DNA of 64,000 bases from Chrysaora quinquecirrha (taxonomy: Eukaryota; Cnidaria; Scyphozoa; Semaeostomeae; Pelagiidae). Below are positions 22,237 to 30,639 of this stretch, piece by piece; position 1 is the first letter of the stretch, and the number at the start of each line of letters is the position of its first letter. A program made the translations under genes and the position numbers. Where the stretch lies: contig JACTAT010000006.1 of NCBI GenBank assembly GCA_014526335.1, positions 5,578,070 through 5,642,069 on the forward strand, written 5' to 3'. Below the pieces are notes generated by a model. The model was not told where the DNA came from, did no database searches, and saw only the letters and a program-made list of their open reading frames with translations.

Positions 22237-22915
22237 CAGCGAGGATCAGTAATGATTAGTTAAGGATCGGTAAGGATCAGTAAGGATCAGTAAGGATCAG
22301 CTAAGGATCAGTAATGATTTGTTAAGGATCAGTAAGGATCAGCTAAGGATTAGTGAGAATCAGGTAATGATTAGTTAAGGATCAGTAAGGATTAGTTAAG
22401 GATCAGTAAGGATCAGCTGAGGATCAGTAAGGATCAGTAAGGATTAGTTAAGGATCAGTAAGGATCAGCCAAGGATCAGCAAGGATCAGTAATGATCAGT
22501 AAGGATTAGTCAAGGATCAGTAATGATTAGCCAAGGATCAGGTAATGATCAGTAATGATCAGGTAGTGATTAGTTAAGGATTAGTAATTATTAGTGAGGA
22601 TCAGGTAAGGATTAGGTAAGGATCAGTAAGGATTAGCTAAGGATCAGCGAGGATCAGTAATGATTAGTTAAGGATCGGTAAGGATCAGTAAGGATCAGTA
22701 AGGATCAGCTAAGGATCAGTAATGATTTGTTAAGGATCAGCTAAGGATTAGTGAGAATCAGGTAATGATTAGTGAGGATCAGTAAGGATCAGCTCAGGAT
22801 CTGTAAGGATCAGCAAGGATGAAATAATGATTAGTTAAGGATCAGTAATGATTAACTATGGATTAGGTATGATTAGTGAGGATCAGTAAGGATTAACAAT
22901 GGATTAGGTATGGTC
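22237..22915 (+). repeat. GGATYAG minisatellite, copy 1
   Basis: Tandem units of about 10-11 bp built on 'aaggatcagt' and 'aaggattagct', with variants 'aatgatcagt' and 'gaggatcagg'. Units are irregularly mixed and a longer block is repeated within the array (22237-22400 against about 22645-22780). There is no reading frame across it. Confidence 0.95.
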
Positions 22916-23022
22916 TGATTGGAAACATTCTTCCTGCGCAAGTGTGGAATTCCTTTCCCACATCATATTGAATGGAGGAGCCAGTCTATTAATTCAAGCG
23001 AGTTTATGCTCTAGGACTCAGG

Positions 23023-23063
23023 TATTTAAGAGGTAGTCGACAATTATAAGTAAACCGCTAATC
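23023..23063 (+). promoter_or_regulatory. TATA-like box and leader of the zinc-finger gene
   Basis: 'tatttaag' lies 34-41 bp upstream of the ATG at 23064. In copies 2 and 3 the same place reads 'tgtttaag', so the box is weakened in both. Confidence 0.5.
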
Positions 23064-23567
23064 ATGAATCAATATAAATGTGATCATTGTGAATTCTCTT
23101 CCAAGTTTAAAAGTAATGTTAAGCGACATGAAGAAGAGATGCACGAGGAGAGTAGTGAAGAGTCTGACTCAGATGATGAGATAGAAGCTGAAAGTGATCA
23201 TGATGATGATGAAACTGTCAACACTGAGGAGGATCTTCCTTTAGGGAATGTATGGCCTTCAATGCGTAGGGAAGTGGATGACGATGAAAACATACTGCAA
23301 GTTTTCAGACGTAAGTTTTTATATAATAGAAGTTTTGAAAATGATGCTGTTGTGACTGCAGTCATAGCAACCATGCGAAAAGCACAGAAGGAAGATGGTA
23401 TGGATATGCAAGAGGCCTTAGATTATGCTATTGAAAAAAGAAAATATCTCATCATACGTCACGCAAACAATGATGAAGAAGAGGAAGCTAGTAATTCTGA
23501 GGATGCTGGTGTGAAAGAAGTTGAATATGTTCGTACTCAATCATTCCCATACTTTGGAAATAATTAG
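23064..23567 (+). CDS. Single-C2H2 zinc-finger protein of the cassette, intact
   Basis: The product is 167 residues. One C2H2 finger fills residues 5-26 (C-x2-C-x12-H-x4-H, 'CDHCEFSSKFKSNVKRH'). A long acidic Ser/Asp/Glu region follows (about 28-58), then a conserved helical region ('VWPSMRREVDDDENILQVF', 'DAVVTAVIATMRKAQKE') and a second acidic tail ending 'SFPYFGNN'. I do not recognise the C-terminal region. The finger suggests nucleic-acid binding, so a regulator of the cassette or an end-binding protein are both possible. A polyadenylation-type 'aataaa' follows at about 23669. The downstream Bcl-2-like gene is convergent. Copies 2 and 3 have lost 71 bp of the acidic region. Confidence 0.7.
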   Translation: MNQYKCDHCEFSSKFKSNVKRHEEEMHEESSEESDSDDEIEAESDHDDDETVNTEEDLPLGNVWPSMRREVDDDENILQVFRRKFLYNRSFENDAVVTAVIATMRKAQKEDGMDMQEALDYAIEKRKYLIIRHANNDEEEEASNSEDAGVKEVEYVRTQSFPYFGNN

Positions 23568-23776
23568 AAATAGCTATACCTAAAAAATGTTTAGCAATTA
23601 TTCTTTATTAGTTGTCTGTTAGAAATATAACCTTGTTTCTGTGTGAACATTCTTTGAAAACGATGCTATAAATAAACTGATATTATCTATAGAGTATATA
23701 GGTAATACTTTTGCGTACAAACAATATAAGGCTATCATAAACCATGGATTAAACCATAAGCTATAAGAGATATTGC

Positions 23777-23910
23777 TATTGCGCATGCGCTCTTTGTTGA
23801 ATATTCATATGACATACATCATTCAAATCTCTTTTATTTCTTTGTTCTACATACTAGTTCCCAGGCCTCTAGCTCTTACCGTTATTGATATAGCTACTGC
23901 GCATGTGCAG
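23777..23910. promoter_or_regulatory. Two NRF1-type palindromes between the convergent genes
   Basis: 'ttgcgcatgcgct' at 23779-23791 and 'ctgcgcatgtgcag' at about 23897-23910 match the palindromic NRF1 consensus (GCGCATGCGC). Both are kept in copy 3 (45801 and 45918). Their position between two gene ends rather than at a promoter is unusual. Confidence 0.45.
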
Positions 23911-24067
23911 TTGATAGGCTTCTTTTATTATACTAATTGTTAATCTGTTGGTATATTCTCTTATAGTTTTTGAATAGATATAAACATCTTGTAAACCAGC
24001 AACTTAATTTTCATTTATTGAATTTAGCATTATTTCTATACAATTAAATGTAGTCATTTAAGACAAC

Positions 24068-24556
24068 TTATAACATGAAACATTCAGAGTCAATTAATAG
24101 TTTTTCACCCCAATCTCCTAATGCTTTATCATTGATTTCTTCTTTTATTTCTTCTATGAATGATGTTGCTACAGCCCTATCATGATATTTCATTAAACCT
24201 TCAGCAAGTTCTTCAATAAAAATCATTAACACAGCCATTCTTCCCCAATTTCCTTCTTTATCCATAATTGGAAAAAGTCCACAAACTAGGCCTTTAGCTT
24301 CTAGCTTGGATAAGACTTGATGTTGTTCCACTTGAGACTTTATTGAGTTATTAGAGCTAGCTCTTGCATATGTTAAAAGATCTCGCATCCAATAATAGTA
24401 TGAACTGTTGATGGGGATTGATTGTCTCTCGAAAGATATAACTCCTAAATTGCGACATTCATAGTTCCTCTCCAAAGAATATGCAACTAGATTCTTTCTA
24501 CTTAATTCCCGCTCCTTCTTCACAGCGTTGAATATGAGGTAAGCTAGTGAAATCAT
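24068..24556 (-). CDS. Small Bcl-2-like protein of the cassette, intact
   Basis: A single-exon gene of 162 residues starting at ATG 24556 (the codon two triplets upstream is GTG). Residues 103-106 read NWGR, preceded by an acidic turn ('MDKEGNWGRMAVLMIFIEEL'), which matches the BH1 signature NWGR-[IM] of Bcl-2 proteins. After one more helix, 'EEINDKALGDWGEKL' (139-152) sits where BH2 has W-x4-GGW. The rest is predicted all-helical. I see no clear BH3 and no C-terminal membrane anchor. The length and lack of anchor resemble small viral or invertebrate Bcl-2 proteins. If correct, it would bind BH3 proteins and affect apoptosis at mitochondria. Similarity is by motif only; an unrelated helical protein remains possible. 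The same sequence is partly retained in copy 2. Confidence 0.5.
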   Translation of the reverse strand: MISLAYLIFNAVKKERELSRKNLVAYSLERNYECRNLGVISFERQSIPINSSYYYWMRDLLTYARASSNNSIKSQVEQHQVLSKLEAKGLVCGLFPIMDKEGNWGRMAVLMIFIEELAEGLMKYHDRAVATSFIEEIKEEINDKALGDWGEKLLIDSECFML

Positions 24557-24589
24557 CTTCACATCTATCGAGTGGTATGACCAGACTGT

Positions 24590-25165
24590 TGCTTCTTCTC
24601 GATTTATATAGCTATACTATGGAGATTCTCTGTTAAATTAGGCGTGACGTTTGAATTATTAATCAATCAGATTGTAGGATTTCTGGAAACTTCTGGAAAC
24701 TTCTGGAAAGTTCTAGTTATCCAGATTGCAGGATTATTATGTTATTTTATTTCATAAACGATTCGAACGTCGCGTTCGAATAATTATTACGCCATCATAA
24801 TTAATCAATCAGATTGTAGGATTTCTGGAAACTTCTAGAAACTTCTGGAAAGTTCCAACCAATCAGATAAGAGGATTCCTAGGGATGTTCTGGAACATTC
24901 TGGAAACTTCTAGATTGTAAAGGTTGTTAAATCGGAAACGAGGCTAGCGGTTTCAGACAAGTGTGCTGTATTGTAAGAACTCTTGAGGTTGGAGAATTGA
25001 AACTCGTCGCACTATAGCGCGACCTGATGACGTTATTGATAGTATGAACCGCGTGCGCTAGGATCTGGAACTCTTGAAAACGAGGTTGGAGAAACCAACA
25101 TCCATAAAAACCGTCACACTATAGCGCGATCTGATGATGTCACTGATGACGTCATTGGTAGTAGG
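24590..25165 (-). promoter_or_regulatory. Heat-shock-type promoter of the Bcl-2-like gene
   Basis: Reading upstream from the ATG: TATA box 'tatataaatc' (24601-24610, minus), then three heat-shock element arrays of alternating TTCnnGAA pentamers at 24681-24713 (seven perfect pentamers), 24823-24856 and 24888-24910. CCAAT-type 'ccaatcag' lies at about 24858. A palindrome 'attcgaacg-tcg-cgttcga' lies at 24761-24780. Two 'cactatagcgcga' blocks (25012, 25120) and a CRE 'tgacgtca' (25147-25154) follow. This combination is that of classical hsp promoters. The arrays recur in copies 2 and 3. Confidence 0.7.
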
Positions 25166-25169
25166 AGCC

Positions 25170-26885
25170 GCATGGTAGTATTGGCCTTTCTTTGCATCCT
25201 ACTGATATTCTCGCCTCAGAATAGTATTGACTTGGTTTTCATTTTTGCATGAAATTTTGTGGGATCTATCCCTTTAATTTGTCACCAATAATGTCGCAAC
25301 AAAGGATGTCACAACTCATGGTAAAGTTTCATCATGGAGGTTGTAAGGCAGCTTATCGCATGGTTAATGTTTTTAAGCTTAATCAGAATATATATTAGTG
25401 GTTTAAGAAGAAAAATAAACTAGATCACTTGAATTGACACCCGGTCATGTATCTCTCTCCTGTGGTTTTGTTAAATCAAAAATGATGTTCTTGGCGAATG
25501 GCAATAGACAGAAGTGCAGACTTTGCTTGGAATGAAGGTCAAAACAATTTTTTTTCAAAAAAAGGGAATAATTTATATTTGATAATTATCTTTTGAATAT
25601 TTTGTTGCATTATCTATTGCATGAAAGAAATAGTTTCCTAACAGAAATTCATATTAGTTTCATCAGGAGCGAGAATGATGTTAAATTTGAAAGCTCTTGC
25701 TTGAACCTTCTCTGACCATGCCAGTAATACAAAATCAAGACACAATTTTCATAATGCGTGGTGGTCTCTAAGATAGATAATGAGAGAGTAACACACAGGA
25801 GTTATCAGTATTTGGCAAATTCATGACAGTATGATAACTAACAATGGCACATTTGCTTACGAATACAATAATGCCACCAAACTGTTGGTGGCCAACCTGC
25901 CAAAATACCGCCAAAATAAGCAACCCAGTAGGTCCACTAGAATGAGTAGTAAACTGGCACAGCTCTTATGTGGCCTTCTTTATACCAGCGAATTAGTGCT
26001 GTGTATCTAACTTAATTTGTATATATGTTAAACCTACTTTTATTCTTAACAATGTGGACTGAAAAACCTGGCACTGTGCCTTGACAAAATTAACTGCAGG
26101 ACATGATTGTATTAAATACTGCTTTAATTTTTTTGAAGTTATAGCACCTGCAGTGCACTAAGAAAAGATTTCAACAACCATGACAGAGGGATTACTATTA
26201 TGACTATCTTATGAAGAAGCTTAAAAGACAGGAGACAGTGTAACTAATCCTGTGATCACCTTTTTCTTCTTAATCTTTGGGCAAACCAGAATTGGCAAAG
26301 TGCTGTGTCAAAGAGTTTGAGAAGAAAGCTACATGAAATCCTTATGCTCAGGAAGTTTAGCGTATGTGGGCGGTGCCTGTAACTAATTGTTCCAACTTGA
26401 ATGCTTGCCAGCTTTATCAAGTTGGCATCATGTGCTTTTGCCTGATCAACAACTTTCAATTAAATGGAAGACTTTCTGGAGAAATGGAGTTTTGTGTAGA
26501 GACAGTTGTCTTGGAAGACAGGAAGACATTATTTAACATAAGAAACCACAAAAAAGCTTACAAAACATCCCTTACTACTAAATCGCTGTTCTTACTTTTA
26601 AATCTGCTCCTAGAATGTTTATCCATCTTCAAGCTATTGGCTGCTCACCAGATACCATCTCCTATGTTGATGATTAAATTTACATGCATCATTACCCCTA
26701 TATTATTACCTAGTTCAGACTATCAGCCTTTTTGTGAAACCATCAGATACTACCAAGACATCCTGACCTTTGCACGACAAAACTGAAACCTCTAGAAATG
26801 ACAGAGCCTCTACTTGCACTCAAAACATAGTATTGAATGATTTAATGCATTTGAAGTTTTCTAAAAGAGCAGAAGATGAAGTCTG
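25170..26885. other. No recognisable gene
   Basis: AT-rich sequence with scattered short ORFs. The last part (26250-26790) may contain the decayed N-terminal half of the pogo-like transposase that follows, but no motif is secure. Confidence 0.45.
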
Positions 26886-26889
26886 CAGA

Positions 26890-28284
26890 CCAAAAAATTA
26901 ATTGTAATGAATCGGGTTTCCCACTTCAAGCCTGTTCCAGTAAAAAAGTGTGCGTAGAAAAGGTAATGAAACATGCGTTTTTACTTGTCAAGTTCTTCGA
27001 AAACATATATTACAACGCTCCAGTGTATTGTTGCTAATGGATATGTTCTTATCCCTGCATTATATTTTCCTGGAAAATTTCTAAATCTAGAATACTGGAT
27101 GGGATTTCCGAAAAATGTCTTTATAGGTTTCTCTGACTCTGGTTGGATGGAGACTTACAATTTTTATGGTTAATCATTTTCTGAAGTGAATTCAGCCTAT
27201 TCGAACAGTGTTTTTTCACATTGACGGGCACATACTCGATACTGATTATGATACTTTGGTACAGTGCAAGAAAAATGGAATCCTTCTGTTCAAATTGACA
27301 CAACACACATCTCAGATTAAGCAGCCGGAAGATTGTGGATTTTTCAGCATTTTTAAATTATAGTGGAAACAGTCATGCACCAAGTTTACATTTAAAAACA
27401 CTAGAGTAGTCGTCAATAAAAGAACATTTGCACTGGTGTTAATAAAGGCTTACGAAAAAAACAGCATGACCTGAGGTTGCAAAATCGCCATTTAAATGTG
27501 TAGGTGTTTGGCTGGTAATTTGGCATGCTATTGATAAGTCAAACTTTACTCCATCAAAAGTATTCTCTCATACTCAAGCAGAAGCTGAATTGTTAACCAG
27601 CACCAAAAAAGAAATAAAAGCTGCGTAGAGAGCAGATAAAGGACCAACTACCTGTAAATTCACACAGTTAGGAAAGCTTATCGCAGATCCCTAGAGCAAA
27701 TGGAACAGGTTGTAGGAAGTGCAGGATCAGTGACTTTTGAAAAGAGATTAGAAGAGGGGTGCGACATTGAGAATGATGGGCTCTGGAAACCCTTAAAAAT
27801 GGAAAAAACTAAGATTGAAAAGGAAGTTGTGTCGACTGCAAAATCTCTATGCACAAATTTTGAAGATGACTTGAGTCCTATAATAAATAATAAACGGACT
27901 TCAGAAAATGCCTTAAGAGTTTTAGAGACATGGAAAAACGACAAAAAGAGTTGGTCATGGAAGCGAGAAAGGTAAAGCAATAGTAAAGCAAGGAAAGGAA
28001 GAACAATAAAGAGCATCAACGTAATTTAATAACATGGAGAAGATGAAAAGAAGAAAAATGCAATTCTGGGTGAAAGCGATGAAGTCAGCGAAAAAAATGC
28101 AGCCATTGATCAAAATGCTTGTGGCGAATGTTCCTTAGGTAATAGTGACACAGAGGATTGGGTGCAGTGTGATTCTTGTTTTGTCTGGTACCATGTAAGT
28201 TGTACAAACATTCATCATCTTGAATTGGGAAAAAATCAAGAGGCCACCCTAAGGTGGAGCTGCTCACTTTGTGAAAAGATTTAA
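26890..28284 (+). pseudogene. pogo/Tigger-like DDE transposase with C-terminal PHD finger, broken
   Basis: Pieces of a DDE_1 (pogo/jerky-type) transposase are readable: 'NESGFPLQ' (family DETGF, near 26915), 'SSSSKTYITTLQCIVANGYV', 'FPKNVFIGFSDSGWMET' (27100), 'FFHIDGHILD' (second Asp region, 27215), 'GILLFKLTQHTSQIKQPED' (27290). A PHD finger lies at 28118-28284: 'CGECSLGN', 'DWVQCDSCFVWYHVSC', 'WSCSLC', ending in TAA. Multiple frameshifts and stops separate the parts. A PHD domain fused C-terminally to a pogo-type transposase is seen in some invertebrate elements. The open block 27700-27975 may be the linker. Confidence 0.72.
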
Positions 28285-28639
28285 TTGTACATTTCTGTTG
28301 TCGTGTTATTCAGCCTTATGTTCTGGTTGAATTTTAGTTACTTTTAGTTGGGGGTATTAAAAGTCAAGGGGGGAGCGAACTGAGGAGAGGCATGCGCACA
28401 ACGATTGCCTTTGATAGAGGCTGTATACACCCAGTCTTAATCTGCCGTGTTCGCAACAGGTTGTCTTTGGTTTGTTGGCCTAAATTCTTTCAGAAATATC
28501 TTAAAAATTACTTGCCATCAAGAAATTGTGATTGTTTTCACAAAAGTTATCATCTTGAAGTTTATTTTTGATTTTAAGATGGCTATCTGTTGTCTTCTTG
28601 GATTTTTAAAATAATATGTAGAAGATATCAGTTTGGAGA

Positions 28640-29403
28640 GTCTTAAGAACAAGGTTGTGGGTGTAGATGCTTTTATCTTGCTTAATAAAGGTGCACAATG
28701 TTGTCCTTATCAGTTGGGAATGGATACTCCATGTTCATTAAAGACAAGTGGAGAAGTTGCTGGAGTTGGGTGCAAAACCAAACCTGGTCTTTGATGGTCG
28801 CGTTCCATTGATGAAGCAAGGCAAAAATGCATTGCAAAATAGAAAAAGACAGGATAAATTGGCACAAGGCCAGAATGCAGTGAAATAGAAATATTACAGA
28901 AGCTTATCGTTGTTTCAAGCAGTCAGTGTCCATTTCCCATGAAGATTCTATGGAAGCTATGAAAAGATGCAGAGCTCTTGGCGTGGATTGTATCACAGCA
29001 TGTTTTGAAAGTGACCCACAGCTGACTTACTTTCAAAGAATGGTTTGATTGATTACATTATCTCAGAGGACTCTGATCTATTTATTTTTGGTGATGAGAA
29101 GTACACAAAAGTAATCTGCAAATTCAATTTAATGGATTTAGTCACATCAAGTTCAAGAGCATGTGTATTCTGTCAGGAACTGACTACATGTAGTCAGTTA
29201 GAGTGGTTGGTAGTAAGAGGTCTTTTGTCATGATAAAAAAATTGTTGAGTAGTGCAGCAGTTATTAACCAGATGAGGGAAAAAGGCTTCGTGGTTCCATC
29301 ATCACACAGTGATAATTTTGAAAGAAGTCTTAGTAATTTCAACCACCAAATTCTATATGATCCTTTCTTCATCCAATACGTCCATCTAAATGAAATAAAA
29401 TAA
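28640..29403 (+). pseudogene. EXO1/XPG-family nuclease remnant
   Basis: The sequence resembles the N and I regions of EXO1-type 5' nucleases: 'ISLESLKNKVVGVDAF' (28633, first Asp), 'KPNLVFDGRVPLMKQGKNA' (28775), 'YIISEDSDLFIFGDEKYT' (29053, acidic active site), 'VGSKRSFVMIKKLLSS' (29205, helix-hairpin-helix-like), and 'NHQILYDPFFIQYVHLNEIK' (29343-29400). Several stops and frame changes disrupt it. XPG-type nucleases are known in Academ transposons as well as in the host EXO1 gene. There are no introns between blocks, which favours a transposon or retrocopy origin. Confidence 0.75.
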
Positions 29404-29609
29404 ACTCTCTAGCTCATGAATTTCTCACTAAACTCAAAAGCCTGATTGATAGACTCGACATTATACAATTTACACTGGGCAACATCTCCCCCAAAGATTT
29501 AAAGAAGTTAACAATTTCACCTTGTCAACAGCTATTACTCCATTAAATACCTACTCCATCATGTTATTTAAAGGACAGCCTGATTTAATGAAAGAATAAA
29601 TGCAAGTTC

Positions 29610-29965
29610 TTGCTGCAGCAACCCCAAGTGATCCTGTTTCAACAGAGCGAGTGTTACAACACCCTTACAAAGAATTTTCCCTTACGTTTGAAAGTAATTG
29701 GTACTTGCCATCACAATGACATGGAAGAAATGTTAAGAATGGCATGCCAAGTTTGGAAAAGATCGAAAAGAGACGTCACAGCATGTTTAATACCTGAACC
29801 TGAAAATGAAAAAGATGCAAATGCAATTTCTGTACATCTTGATTAGGGGCATGGCCACAAATCAGTTGGTTACATTGCAAAACAGATTACTGAATTTCTG
29901 CACCCTCTCATCAAAAGAAAACTCTATATGAAGGTTGATGTAATTCATATCAGTTTCAGCACGCA
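29610..29965 (+). pseudogene. HIRAN-domain fragment
   Basis: 'LRLKVIGTCHHNDMEEML' followed by 'LIPEPENEKDANAISVHLD' and, in another frame, 'KSVGYIAKQITEFLHPLIKR' give the order of a HIRAN domain, which binds DNA 3' ends in HLTF-type proteins. A TAG interrupts it near 29845. It follows the nuclease remnant on the same strand after about 200 bp, so both may derive from one multidomain element protein. Confidence 0.6.
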
Positions 29966-30172
29966 AAAAAAGATGTTTGGCCATTTCATGGCACTTGAAA
30001 TCACTAAAATGGGTGAATGGCATGAAATACTGTAGTTCTGGAGCATAGTAAGTAGACATACTAACTCCAAGTAAAGCAAGGAGAACTTTGTTGTTTTTAT
30101 GTTGTTGCTGAAAGTCATGAGAAACATAGTTTAATGAAATAGCCCAGTTTTTGAGAGGACATTTATTTCATT

Positions 30173-30527
30173 CAAGAAACATTCTTATATATTCTCTCGG
30201 ACCAAGAGAACACTTATTTTAGTCAAGAAATATTCTTATATTGTCTCTTGGACTAAGAGAACACATTTTATTCAAGAAAAATTCTTATATAGTCTCTTGG
30301 ACTAAGAGAACACATTTTATTCAAGAAACATTCTTATATAGTCTCTTGGACAAAGAGAACACATTTTATTCAAGAAATATTCTTATATAGTCTCTTGGAC
30401 CAAGAGAGCACTTATTTTATTCAAGAAACATTCTTATATAGTCTCTTGGACTAAGAGAACACATTTTATTCAAGAAACATTCTTATATAGTCTCTTGGAC
30501 TAAGAGACAACTTATTTTATTCAAGAA
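30173..30527 (+). repeat. Tandem repeat of about 50 bp with hairpin in each unit
   Basis: Seven units begin 'aagaaacattcttatata' and contain 'tctcttggactaagaga', itself an imperfect hairpin. Unit length is 49-51 bp. Variation is limited to a few positions. Confidence 0.9.
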
Positions 30528-30639
30528 ATGCTGGTGTTTCTACATTCTTATCTTCCTGGTAATATTTATTTATTTCATTCACATATAGGTATTGTGCATT
30601 GCTTTAAAGCAGGTAGTCGAATCAGCCATTTTGTCAACT

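Larger units (their letters stand above)
22237..25165. mobile_element. Minisatellite / zinc finger / Bcl-2-like cassette, copy 1 (most intact)
   Basis: The unit consists, in order, of a GGATYAG minisatellite (22237-22915), a zinc-finger gene (plus), two palindromic GCGCATGCGC-type sites, a convergent Bcl-2-like gene (minus), and a heat-shock-type promoter ending in 'actatagcgcga' plus CRE motifs near 25155. The same order recurs in inverted orientation at 39080-43200 and directly at 43300-49230. Repetition of the whole block in unrelated flanks argues for mobility or segmental copying. I see no transposase and no obvious target duplication. Both ORFs are open only in this copy. Confidence 0.6.

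Noticed and set aside
24557..24562. Start of the Bcl-2-like gene two codons upstream
   Set aside because: The codon there is GTG; the first ATG is 24554-24556 and copy 2 also starts at the matching ATG.
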